From contig CM047817.1 of the NCBI GenBank assembly GCA_026214975.1, positions 61,226,407-61,290,406 on the forward strand: a DNA stretch of 64,000 bases, in the 5' to 3' direction. The notes beneath the pieces were generated by a model. It searched no databases. It was given only the letters and a program-made list of their open reading frames with translations, and was not told the origin of the DNA. Shown in pieces: positions 1-9,000 of this stretch (position 1 is the first letter of the stretch; each line of letters begins with the position of its first letter). Both the position numbers and the translations under genes were made by a program. The stretch comes from Gentiana macrophylla. Taxonomy: Eukaryota > Streptophyta > Magnoliopsida > Gentianales > Gentianaceae.

Positions 1-540
1 CCTACTTGATTGAGCCAGAGGTAAGAAGTTTTCTTGGGTTGGTGTGGTTACTACCGGAAGTTCGTGCAAGACTTTTCGAAGATAGCTACTCCACTCACCG
101 GTGACACGGAAGAATGTGAAATTTGAATGGACTAATGAGTGTGATAGGGCTTTTCATACCTTGAAGAGTAAGTTGACTATGGCACCGGTGTTAGCGATTC
201 GGAGATTTTTGATAACTATGATGTCTACACGGATGCTTGGGACAGGGGTTTGGGTTGTGTGTTGATGCAAGGAGGAAAAGTGATAGCTTATGCGTCTCAG
301 GCGATTGAAGGTGCATGAGAAGAATTACCCGACACATGATCTAGAGTTGGCGATAGTATTTGCCTTAAAGACTTGGAGGCATTACTTATATGGAGTTAAA
401 GCGAGGATCTTCACTGACCATAAGCGCTTAAAATATTTCTTCACACAAGAGAATCTGAATATGAGACAGAGGCGATGGTTAGAGTTCGTTAAGGACTATG
501 ATTTGGATATTCAATACCATCCGGTAAAGCGAATGTAGTG
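1..540 (+). pseudogene. chromovirus RT end and RNase H, broken
   Basis: The first 290 bases read in changing frames as the RT connection region (SFLGLV near base 30) and the start of RNase H. Bases 290-538 are open and contain the RNase H/tether stretch with TDHKRLKYF and [14 protein letters not shown]. The reading frame is lost near 530, just before the expected VADA(L)SR segment, which reappears in another frame at 538-560. RNase H degrades the RNA strand during reverse transcription. At least three frameshifts make this non-functional. Confidence 0.85.
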
Positions 541-649
541 GCGGATGCTCCGAGCGAAACCAGTGTTTGCGGCTTCGGTGTTGAGTAGTGGCGAGAGAAA
601 GGTTAGAGATTTGGAAATCGAAGCTTTGATCGATTGAAGACAGCGATTT

Positions 650-1713
650 GTGGCACCATTGTTGGCAAGGTCAGAGTTGATGGATGATATACGGGGAAAG
701 CTAGACGAAGACCCGGCTTTGTTGGATTTGAAGCGAGTTGCTAGAGAGAAGCCTACGGTCAGTTATGTGCGAGACAAGAATGGAAATCTTTGGTACCAGG
801 ATCGTCTGTGTGTACCTAATGTCGGCGACCTAAGAAAAAGAGTTATGGAAGAGGCACACAGAATTGCTTTTGCGGTTCATCCAGGTGCTACTAAAATGTA
901 CAGAGATTTAAAGGAAAGATTTTGGTGGCCCCGATGAAGTTGGAAATAGCCAAGTTTGTGGCAGAGTGTGATGTTTGTCAGAAGGTTAAAGCAGAACATA
1001 GAAGACCCGGGGGAATGCTTAAGCCATTGGACATCCCTGAATGGAAGTGGGATAAGATTACGATGGATTTCATCACCAGATTACCTAGGACAAAGGGAGG
1101 ACATGATGCAATTTGGGTAATTGTGGATAGATTGACCAAATCTGCCCATTTCTTGCCATACAAAGTTGACATGCCGTTGAGGAAGATGACGTCATTATAT
1201 CTGGATAATATAGTGAAGCTACACGGAGTTCCTATCTCTATAGTTTCGGATCGTGATTCGAGGTTCGTCAGTCGGTTTTGGAAGAGCTTACAAGAAGCCT
1301 TTGGAACTAAGTTAGATTTGAGCACGGCTTTTCACCCTCAGACAGATGGACAATCTGAGAGGACCATCCAAACACTCGAGGACATGTTGAGAGCTTGTGT
1401 TTTGGAGGTAGGCGGATCATGGGATGATTACCTATCGGTAGCAGAGTTTGCCTATAACAACAGTTTTCATGCAAGCATAGGCATGCCGCCGTTTGAAGCA
1501 TTGTATGGGAGAAGATGTCGCACGCCACTGTTTTGGGATGAAGTCGGGGAGAGACAGATTACAGGGCCAGAAATGGTTGAACAAGCAAAGGAAAGGGTTC
1601 AGTTAGTCAAGAAGAATCTGAAGGCAGCTCAAGACAGACAGAAAAGTTGGGCTGATGTTAGAAGAAGACCGCTCGAGTTTGAGTTAGAGTTTACCTCCGA
1701 GCTTCACCGATGA
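650..1713 (+). pseudogene. chromovirus integrase (zinc finger and DDE core), frameshifted
   Basis: Bases 650-937 encode the linker and the His pair of the HHCC zinc finger (HPGATKMYRDLKERFWWP). A frameshift near 925 moves the frame to 922-1713, which begins with the Cys pair (CDVCQKVK). The catalytic core follows: first Asp in MDFITRLPR (near 1064), second in VSDRDSRF (near 1245), Glu in HPQTDGQSERTIQ (near 1340), with the usual DD35E spacing. The enzyme would insert the cDNA into chromatin. The frame ends early at 1713 and the C-terminus continues in the next frame. Short minus-strand ORFs under this region are shadows. Confidence 0.92.
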
Positions 1714-2111
1714 AGGGGGTGAAACGCTTTGGACAAAAGGGAAAGCTGAGTCCAAGGTATGTTGGACCTTTTGAGATTCTGGAAAGAGTTGGGACATTAG
1801 CATATAAGCTTCAGTTGCCGGAATCGATGTCGAGAGTCCATAGTGTTTTTCACGTCTCAATGTTGAAGAAGTGCCTGACGAAGAATGATGTTGAAACTAC
1901 GGTTGATCCCGAAATCTTACAAGATAATCTTGCTTACGACGAAAGACCTATCAATATTTTAGGCCGGAAAGAAAAGATGATTAAGAGACGGATGATTCCC
2001 TTGGTGTTAGTTCAGTGGAGCAATCATTCACCTGAGGAGGCAACTTGGGAAGTGGAAAGCGACATGCTTAGTGAGTTCCAAGAGTTTGGGGATTTACCAG
2101 GTATGTTCTAA
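1710..2111 (+). pseudogene. integrase C-terminus: GPY/F module and chromodomain
   Basis: This frame continues the integrase after a frameshift near 1708. GPFEILERVG begins at about residue 21 and marks the GPY/F module; VFHVSMLKKC follows. The last 60 residues contain VQWSNHSPEEATWEVE, the typical plant chromovirus chromodomain, which in this group is thought to steer integration to heterochromatin. The stop lies 23 bases before the polypurine tract, the normal layout at the 3' end of a chromovirus polyprotein. Confidence 0.9.
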
Positions 2112-2133
2112 TTTCGAGGACGAAACTCCTTTT

Positions 2134-2146
2134 AAGGGAGGGAGAA
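2134..2146 (+). promoter_or_regulatory. polypurine tract of the chromovirus
   Basis: The purine run aagggagggagaa lies immediately before the TG that starts the LTR and follows the characteristic TTCGAGGACGAA stretch after the polyprotein stop. It would prime plus-strand DNA synthesis. Confidence 0.85.
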
Positions 2147-2246
2147 TGTAATATTCCGATTTTCGGGAAAGGCAGACGTGTCTTATTGCAAAAACGAAAT
2201 ATTAGGTTCGGTTTCCTTTTATTCGGAGTTAATTATTTTGGACGTT

Positions 2247-2259
2247 TTATATATATAAT
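2247..2259 (+). promoter_or_regulatory. candidate LTR TATA box
   Basis: The run ttatatatataat lies 100 bases into the LTR. A TATA this close to the LTR start would mean a very short U3. The call rests on composition alone. Confidence 0.4.
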
Positions 2260-2802
2260 TTCGAGTTATATAATTAAAAGGAAAGTCAGTTTTTGTGGTC
2301 AAGGGCAATTAAGGAAAAGAATTAACTCTCTTTTAATATTAAGACCTAACCAAAAATCAGGGATTTTGAGTTTACTTTCAGCCTTCCCCCTTCCCTTGTG
2401 CGGCATTGTGAAGAGAGAAAGAGAGTTTTCACAATTCTAAGCGGAAGAGTTGATCGTTTTTGAACCGATTCAAGAATTGGAGCGTCGTGAGGAGGACAAC
2501 GGTTTGCTATCGGTTTGGTGGTGTTGCGTGATCTTTCATCCGAGTTTGGATCAGTTTTACGGGCTGCAATAGGTAGAGAAAACCGCCTATGAATTCAATC
2601 GTTGGTTATAAAGATTTGCTCTTGTTTTAAGGCTTTTTGGTGTTAGAATTATGAATTGTTGTTTTGGTTAATGACTCTAGTTGTTATGGTACGGTTAGAT
2701 GTGGTCTCTTGTGTTTACGGTGTTGATTATCTGCTGCTATTTGGTTGAAATACGATCTGGAAATCGCATGATTATGAGGTTAGGGTTTTGGTCGAACCCA
2801 GG

Positions 2803-3014
2803 TGGACGGGCGTCCGGTTCTCTGGACGGGCGTCTGCTTAGGTTGTGTCTCGAGGCAGGAGTCGCTTATCGGACGGGCGTCGAGGTGCTGCTTTTACATT
2901 CAGGATTGAAACTGTTTTAGGTGGACGGGCGTCTGGGCATAGTGGACGGGCGTCCAGCTTTGGACGGGCGTCCAGTAATGTTTAGACGGGCGTCCAGGGT
3001 CTTAAATGGGCGTC
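2803..3014 (+). repeat. eight interspersed copies of a GGACGGGCGTCC-type motif
   Basis: The motif (T)GGACGGGCGTC(C/T) occurs at about 2803, 2823, 2871, 2922, 2942, 2961, 2983 and, degenerate, 3005. The spacing is irregular, from 19 to 51 bases. The core GGACGGGCGTCC is close to self-complementary (GGACG/CGTCC) and GC-rich against an AT-rich LTR. The function is unknown. Confidence 0.9.
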
Positions 3015-3450
3015 TAGCTTGTTTTGTCCTTCTTTACTTGTGGGTTGTTGTTCAGCCTTATAAACATGATTTATCCTTATGAAACCTTTATACATGATAT
3101 GTCAAAATGGTATAAAACTTAGACAAGCCTGAATTGAGCTTCTGATTCGTTCAGTTAAAACACCGAATGTACTCTTCAAGGGAGTTGAAGTTCGGATCCG
3201 TCGGAAGAGCATGATAGGCTTGTGCTTTGATGGATTAGTATCCATCAATGTCTATGTATGTGCTAGGACTTGTTCGTGTCTAGTGGTCAAGGAAGAGAGT
3301 AGTATTTTTTAAGGAGATTATTTGAAAACACTTAGGCTGCCTAGTTAATCACTTAATAAACAACGTATGTGACTAGTAAAAGATTAAACAACATGACTCT
3401 CTTGGCTAGGCACCAGGCTAAATCGCGATGCATGTGCTACTTCTGAAGGT

Positions 3451-3648
3451 GAAGGAACTTCGTAGGTCAAAAGACCCTAAGTACGGAGGGACTCTGCTGA
3501 GGTATGCATGCTATCGGAGTCTACCTTTTCTAGACTTCGTGGATATTGGTGTGATCCACTAATATGTTGCAAAAGAGTGTCCCCAAGGTAGAAGAACTCT
3601 GTAGGTCAAAGACCCTAAGTCTGAGAGGACTCTCTTTGAGGTGGATGC
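3451..3648 (+). repeat. diverged direct repeat inside the LTR
   Basis: A segment of about 58 bases at 3451-3508 is repeated at 3591-3648. Both copies carry GTAGGTCAAA(A)GACCCTAAGT and then GGACTCT...GAGGT...GATGCA-like sequence. One visible difference is GCTG at 3496-3499 against CTTTG at 3634-3638. Confidence 0.8.
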
Positions 3649-4055
3649 ACGTAGTGCCCTTGAGAGCGGTTGTAACATAGATAGGCTAAGTAGAAACAGT
3701 TAGTCACAACATGTTGATGAGCATGAAGTGAACCGTAGATTGAGTCGGTCTCATTTGATCAAATGATTAAATAATTATCTTTTCTTTATAACTATGATTG
3801 TTTTTCATAGCTTCTCTTTCTTTATAAGTACGTTGTACTTACCTCGAATGCATACTTTTTCTGTGTGTTTGGGGATGAGAAGACGAACAGGTTTCGAGGA
3901 GGAGTTCGACGACAACGTTTGACGGCGCTCGTTGAAGACTTGTCATTTACAAGCTTTCTTTTACATTTGGTTTCTTGATACTTTCGAGGTAGAATTTTGG
4001 TCTTTCGAGACGTGTAGTACTTTTCTTTTGGGATTTTCGTATTTTCTCAAATGTA

Positions 4056-4461
4056 ATAAACTTACATTTCCGCTTTTAGATTCCCCTTTTCTATTCTTAA
4101 ACGTTTAGAAATTTTATACCCGAGTTTTTGCTTCCGTTTGCTTTAATTTGATACGACGTAATAGAGGCTTACGTATAAAGTGAATTTACTTTTATTTTAT
4201 ACGTGCCGAACGTTTCATTTCCGGATAAGGACTCGGTGTCCGGGAACGGGGCGTTACAGTAAATTTACATTTCCGCTTTTTGATTCCCCTTTTCTATTCT
4301 TAAACGTTTAGAAATTTTATACCCGAGTTTTTGCTTCCGTTTGCTTTAATTTGATACGACGTAGTAGAGGCTTACGTATAAAGTGAATTTACTTTTATTT
4401 TATACGTGCCGAACGTTTTATTTCCGGATAAGGACTCGGTGTCCGGGAACGGGGCGTTACA
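4056..4461 (+). repeat. 203-bp tandem duplication of the LTR 3' end
   Basis: Bases from about 4056 to 4258 are repeated almost exactly at 4259-4461, offset 203. Both copies end in GGGCGTTACA, so the LTR terminus itself is duplicated. Differences are few, for example TTTCATTTCC against TTTTATTTCC. Confidence 0.92.
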
Positions 4462-5343
4462 TTTTTGTAGAGGGTCTGATTCATTATTACAGAGTAATCC
4501 ATTTTTTATTATTGTAAATATATTGCTTATATAGTGTGGTGTACGTCTATTTATTAATAACTGTTGTGTTTTAATTTTATTTTTTTTCAAACACATGTTT
4601 AATTATTCAATCAATAAAATTGTTTGTGTCCGGTTTTTTTTTTTTTTTTTTTTTATTATCAGGAAAAGTGTTGTGTTGAACATAATAAAATGTGTGAAAA
4701 TCTGCAAGGTTAAAAGGGGGATAACATGAAAAAAAAAAAAGTAAAAAGTTGCCCTGGCCAAAAGTTTATAGCCCTGTTCATACCGGGCAACTATAATAAA
4801 TATATGTGATTATTAACTTATTATCCTCTTGTAACGGTTGATAACGATGACTTTACAACATAATAGAGTTTACATCATAATCAATATGAAATTATAATCA
4901 CTATCAATATTACAGATAAATGTTGTGTCATTGGTGATAACATATCGATTACACTTGTACCTTTAATCTAATATAAAAAATAAAAAATGACTGAGATGAA
5001 TACCTTTAATGATGAATGCAAGCGCAAGCTTCGTCAAACTAGGAGTTTTTAAACTTGATTTAAATTGTGTTGGTCATATCGTTTTATCCGTCATTTCATT
5101 CTAAAATACACAATCCACACACTCCACGTAATTTTTTTTTTTTTTGCATTTGACATTAATATCATGTCGACATAAATTGGATCTCAAACAAGGTAGACAC
5201 CACTTGATATGTGTTATATTGGGGGAAGTTATTGTGTGGTGAGATAATTTATATTAAAATGACCTGTGGTTAATAAGAAGCACACAAGCTAATAAATGAT
5301 GTTCCCTTAAATATTTAGTGATCCAAAATGTCAACCGTGGGTA
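4462..5343. other. AT-rich intergenic sequence, no gene seen
   Basis: Between the chromovirus LTR and the start of the inverted-repeat arm I see no ORF of note and no recognisable element. It holds homopolymer runs (T run near 4634-4653, A run near 4729-4740) and a short inverted pair, GTTGCCC near 4749 and GGGCAAC near 4787. Confidence 0.6.
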
Positions 5344-5434
5344 CTCCAATCTACGGAGGTTTTATGTGGACCGATGAAAAGCTGACACGTGTCACTCTCT
5401 TTTACAAATTCATCTTAATTAGAAGGAAAAAAAC
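5344..5434 (+). repeat. outer piece of the left arm of a large inverted duplication
   Basis: The stretch from CTCCAATCTACGGAGG to AATTAGAAGG matches the reverse complement of 31520-31612 (CCTCCGTAGTTGGAG on the plus strand). The arm continues after the MITE array at 6943 and after the chromovirus at 28649. Confidence 0.85.
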
Positions 5435-6942
5435 GGTTGGGATCACCTGTCCAATCTGGGTGTCTAAGTAAAAAGTACGTAGTTTCATGTGTATCTTATT
5501 TTTGGATCTTGTTTTTTTGTTTTTCATAAATTTTCTTCCAAAAATAAGATACACATGAAACTATGTAGATTTTACTTAGACATCGAAATAAGACACCCAA
5601 ATTGGACAGGTGATCCCAACCCAAAAAAACGGTTGGGATCACCTGTCCAATTTGAGTGTCTAATTTCGGTGTCTAAGTAAAAACTACAATTAGACACCCA
5701 AATTGGACAGGTGATCCCAACCCAAAAAAACGGTTGGGATCACCTGTCCAATTTGGGTGTCTGCGTAGTTTCATGTGTATTTTATTTTTGGATCTTGTTT
5801 TTTTGTTTTTCATAAATTTTCTTCCAAAAATAATATACACATGAAACTACATAGTTTTTACTAAGACATCGAAATTAGACACCCAAATTGGACAGGTGAT
5901 CCCAACCCAAAAAAACGGTTGGGATCACCTGTCTAATTTGAACTACGTAGTTTTTACTTAGACATCGAAATTAGACACCCAAATTGGACAAGTGATCCCA
6001 ACCCAAAAAAATGGTTGGGATCACCTGTCCAATTTGGGTGTCTAATTTCGGTGTCTAAGTAAAAACTGCGTAGTTTCATGTGTATCTTATTTTTGGATCT
6101 TGTTTTTTTGTTTTGCATAAATTTTCTTCCAAAAATAAGATACACATGAAACTACGTAGTTTTTATTTAGACATCGAAATTAGACACCCAAATTGGACAG
6201 GTGATCCCAACCCAAAAAAACGGTTGGGATCACCTGTCCAATTTGGGTGTCTAATTTCGGTGTCTAAGTAAAAACTACGTAGTTTCATGTGTACTTCCAA
6301 AAATAAGATACACATGAAACTACGTAGTTTTTACTTAGACATCAAAATTAGACACCCAAATTGGCAGTGGCGGAACCAGAAAATTTTTTCGGGGTGGTCT
6401 TGGTATATAAACTGCAAAGCTAAAACAATTCCGGGAAAGAAATATGGGGTGGTCTTGGTATATAGACTATAAAGCTTAAAAAAATCCGAAAAAATATATG
6501 TTGGTAGTAGGATTTGAACTTACAAACTAGAATTATAGAGACTGAAAAGAGTTTGATCTTAAACCACTAGGATATAAAGTCTTTTGTTCAAGAAAAAGAC
6601 ACATAACATATTAATATTAACACTACTACTAATACAATAATAAAAATATTTTTTTTTTCAAAATTTGGGGGGGCTTGAGACCACCCCACCCCTCACTTAG
6701 TTCCGGCCCTGCAAATTGGACAGGTGATCCCAACCCAAAAAAATGGTTGGGATCACCTGTCCAATTTGGGTGTCTAATTTCGGTGTCCAAGTAAAAACTA
6801 CGTAGTTTCATGTGTATCTTTTTTTTGGATCTTGTTTTTTTGTTTTTCATAAATTTTCTTCCAAAAATAAGAAACACATGAAACTACGTAGTTTTTACAT
6901 AGATATCGAAATTAGACACCCAAATTAGACAGGTGATCCCAA
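5435..6942. repeat. tandem array of seven foldback MITE units
   Basis: Each unit begins GGTTGGGATCACCTGTCC and ends with its reverse complement, GGACAGGTGATCCCAACC. Neighbouring units are separated by a short CAAAAAAA(C/T) spacer. Units run at about 5435-5622, 5631-5722, 5732-5908, 5918-6004, 6013-6212, 6222-6735 (carrying a hAT MITE) and 6745-6942. Units 1, 3, 5 and 7 are nearly full length (180-200 bp) with long arms around a T-rich loop. Units 2 and 4 have lost most of the centre, and unit 6 has lost the loop. The right inverted arm lacks the array and reads straight through (AACGGTGCCGATT near 31487), so this is an insertion. Small ORFs here are palindrome artefacts. Confidence 0.93.
6365..6711. 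mobile_element. hAT-type MITE, 347 bp, inserted in MITE unit 6
   Basis: The element starts CAGTGGCGGAAC and ends GTTCCGGCCCTG, imperfect terminal inverted repeats of the plant hAT type. It is flanked by the 8-bp duplication CAAATTGG (6357-6364 and 6712-6719). Removing it and one duplication restores MITE unit 6 exactly. It has no coding capacity, so it is non-autonomous. Confidence 0.9.
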
Positions 6943-7185
6943 CCCAAAAAACGGTGCTGATTAATTATTCTCTCACTCAATATATTAAAATAAATAAAAA
7001 AATTCTGATCTTGCCCGTATTTCATTCATCCCCAAATCGAAAATATCCCTACCTCTCGTCTCTCTCAACAAATTTATGTTCTATGACGCCCGATAACGCT
7101 CCACGCCGGCGAATCGTAATCGGCAGAAGTGGAAAATACGACAGATCGATGAAGTATTTCTGGATTTCGTCGACAATAAGGCGTT
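6943..7185 (+). repeat. middle piece of the left arm of the inverted duplication
   Basis: This matches the reverse complement of about 31271-31490. It includes AT-rich sequence with a TATA-like stretch, CT-rich sequence and an exon-like ORF from 7083. It stops at the chromovirus insertion after the target duplication gcgtt (7181-7185). Confidence 0.88.
7083..7185 (+). pseudogene. exon-like ORF, 5' half (split by the chromovirus)
   Basis: An ATG at 7083 opens a frame rich in Arg and Ser (begins MTPDNAPRRR) that reaches the insertion point at 7185. It continues in phase from 28654 once the chromovirus and one gcgtt are ignored. CT-rich leader-like sequence precedes it. The inverted copy on the right arm has an in-frame stop near 31315 and lacks the same start context. 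No family is recognised; it may be the first exon of a captured or former host gene. Confidence 0.4.
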
Positions 7186-7421
7186 TGTTAGGATAGTGAT
7201 CCTAACTAGGGTTTGATTTAGAGAATTAGGAAGAACAGAGGGGAAGACAGAGAGAAATCAGGGAAAATGGAGAATAGGCGGGAAAGATATTTTTATTAGC
7301 AATCAAAAGTGAGCAATATACAACACACACTTCCCTTATATACCTCTTGGCTCAAGGAGGTAAGGGACCCACACACTTATTCGATCACTTAGAAATATCT
7401 AAAAACATCTAGTTCCTAACA
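7186..7421 (-). repeat. 3' LTR of the Reina-like chromovirus
   Basis: This 236-bp LTR runs from TGTTAGGATAG to CCTAACA and is nearly identical to 28420-28648. It contains the plus-strand run CCTTATATA at 7334-7342, the complement of a TATA box for minus-strand transcription. It has a small extra segment (GGAGAAT near 7269) relative to its partner. Confidence 0.95.
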
Positions 7422-7422
7422 T

Positions 7423-7434
7423 CACCCTCCCCCT
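7423..7434 (-). promoter_or_regulatory. polypurine tract of the Reina-like chromovirus
   Basis: The plus strand reads CACCCTCCCCCT next to the left LTR, which is AGGGGGAGGGTG on the coding strand. It would prime plus-strand DNA synthesis. Confidence 0.8.
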
Positions 7435-7442
7435 AAGACCTT

Positions 7443-7596
7443 ACTTGTCCCAAGGAAGGTGAAATTCTGGAAACTGGGCTCGAATGAAAGCTGCATCTTC
7501 TCAAGAAGCTTGTTCTTCTGCCCAATTAACCCACTTGATTTTCCACTGAACAACTGCCTTGTTGTATCTCTTAACCTGCCTGATCTCTAACACCCT
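7443..7596 (-). pseudogene. remnant chromodomain after an in-frame stop
   Basis: Downstream of the integrase stop the minus strand continues with QVKRYNKAVVQWKI and a tryptophan-rich segment like the WVNW core of plant chromodomains, ending close to the polypurine tract. The stop between integrase and this segment separates the domain from its enzyme. Confidence 0.65.
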
Positions 7597-8634
7597 TTAT
7601 GGATAAACCACTACATCACCCTGCTGATTAGTAGTAGGCAGGGAGGCTGACGGTTGTATATCAGCCCTGATACACTTCTTGAGTAGAGACACATGGAAAA
7701 CTGGGTGTATCTTGGACCCTTCTGGCAACTGCAACTTATAGGCAACATCATTGACTTTGGCCACAATTTTGAAGGGGCCAAAGTATCTAGCAGAGAGCTT
7801 TAAGTTCTTTCTCAGGGCTACTGAACTCTGTCGGTAGGGTTGGAGCTTCAAGAAAACCAATTCCCCAACCATAAACTCTTTCTCCTTCCTATGCAAATCT
7901 GCATAAAGCTTCATTCTGGCCTGTGCTTCCTCCAAGTGGCTTTTGAGCTCTCTAAGAATGTTTTGCTTCTGCTTCATGAATTCCTCCACACCAATGAACT
8001 GTTCCTGAGCAAAGCTACCCAATGGAAGTGGTTGGGGAGCATAACCATATACGGCCTCGAATGGAGTAATATTGATAGCAGTGTGAAAGTTGGTATTGTA
8101 CCAATGCTCAGCTAAAGGAAGCCATTTCTTCCATCTTCTAGGTCTCTGGAAGGTCATGCACCTGAGATACATCTCAATGCATTGATTGACTCTTTCTGTT
8201 TGCCCATCTGTCTGAGGGTGGTAGGCAAAGCTGTAAGACAACTTTACCCTTGCCATTTTCATGAGGTATCCCCAGAATTCTGATGTGAAGACCTTGTCCC
8301 TGTCACTCACAATGTTTTCTGGCAGTCCATGCAACCTGTACACCTCCCCAAAGAAAACAGTAGCCACTGTTTCTGCAGTATATCCTTTCTCCATGGCTAT
8401 GAAGTGAGCAAACTTGGTTAATCTGTCCACTATCACCATGATCACCTTCTTTCCTTCTGATTTTGGCAGTCCTTCAATGAAATCCATGCTTAATTGTGAC
8501 CAAGCTCTGTCAGGAATGGGCAGGGGTTGTAACAGCCCCTGTGGTTTGTCAGGCAAGCTTTTACATTGCTGGCAGATCATACATTTCTGGATCGTGTCTT
8601 TTACATCTTGTTGAAGGTTAGGCCAATAGAACAA
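7597..8634 (-). pseudogene. integrase of the Reina-like chromovirus (long open frame)
   Basis: The open frame of 345 codons starts within the zinc finger (FYWPNLQQDV, then CMICQQCK) and carries all core residues: Asp in SMDFIEGLP, Asp in VSDRDKVFTSEFW and Glu in HPQTDGQTERVNQ. The GPY/F module (GPFKIVAKVNDVAYKLQLP) and VFHVSLLKKC follow. It ends in a stop before the chromodomain. The frame itself is well kept, but the upstream His pair is separated from it by a stop near 8635, so the whole protein is broken. Confidence 0.9.
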
Positions 8635-8637
8635 CTT

Positions 8638-9000
8638 CTAAATCCTGCTATAACATGTACTCACACCAGAATGCCCTCCCATGGGGCTGGAATGAAGTTG
8701 CTCCAGTAATTTCTGTCTCAAGTCCCCATTTGCCCCAATATAAATCCTGCCTTTGAACTTGAGTAACCCTTGGTGCAAGGTATAATGGGGGCCAGGAGCT
8801 GTTGCAATCATCAGGCTCCTAAGTTTGTCCTCCACAGCCACATCATTTTTATAACTGGAAGACACATCTTGTATCCAAGAGGGAGACACAGAGCTAATGG
8901 CACACAACAGACCATGCCCTTGCTGATCTTGATCATGGTTTTGTCTGGAGAGGGCATCAGCAACTACATTTTCACACCCCTTTCTAACGAAATCTAGCAA
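8638..9000 (-). pseudogene. RNase H end, linker and His pair of the integrase finger
   Basis: The frame begins within RKGCENVVADALSRQ, the conserved end of the RNase H/linker. It runs through a linker to HSSPMGGHSGVS, the His-x-His half of the HHCC finger, and then meets a stop. Upstream (higher coordinates) the sequence changes at about 9000 into the unrelated inserted element. About 110 residues of RNase H expected between here and 25806 are missing, so the insertion was accompanied by a deletion. Confidence 0.85.

Larger units (their letters stand above)
1..4461 (+). mobile_element. 3' part of a Ty3/gypsy chromovirus (Tekay/Del-like)
   Basis: The window opens inside the pol region of a plus-strand Ty3/gypsy element and runs through RNase H, integrase, a C-terminal chromodomain, a polypurine tract and a complete 3' LTR. 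The 5' LTR, gag, protease and most of RT lie outside the window, so no target duplication can be tested. The long LTR (about 2.3 kb) and the chromodomain fit the Tekay/Del group of plant chromoviruses; that clade call is inferred. Several single-base frameshifts make it a dead copy. Confidence 0.9.
2147..4461 (+). repeat. 3' LTR of the chromovirus, about 2.3 kb
   Basis: It starts with TGTAATATTCCG directly after the polypurine tract and ends with GGGCGTTACA, giving TG...CA ends with a short terminal inverted match (TGTAA/TTACA). A TATATATATAA stretch near 2250 is a candidate TATA box, which would put most of the LTR in R-U5. It contains a cluster of GACGGGCGTC repeats (2803-3014), a diverged direct repeat (3451-3648) and a 203-bp tandem duplication of its last part (4056-4461). 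It encodes no protein. The 5' partner is outside the window, so identity cannot be measured. Confidence 0.85.

Noticed and set aside
978..1528. Minus-strand ORFs of 115 and 73 codons under integrase
   Set aside because: They are shadows of the plus-strand integrase frame.
5489..6877. Several ORFs of about 60-80 codons starting MYLIFG
   Set aside because: They are translations of the MITE palindromes, present on both strands alike.
5435..6942. CRISPR-like array of repeats
   Set aside because: Units are long palindromes with near-identical spacers in a plant genome; they are foldback MITEs.
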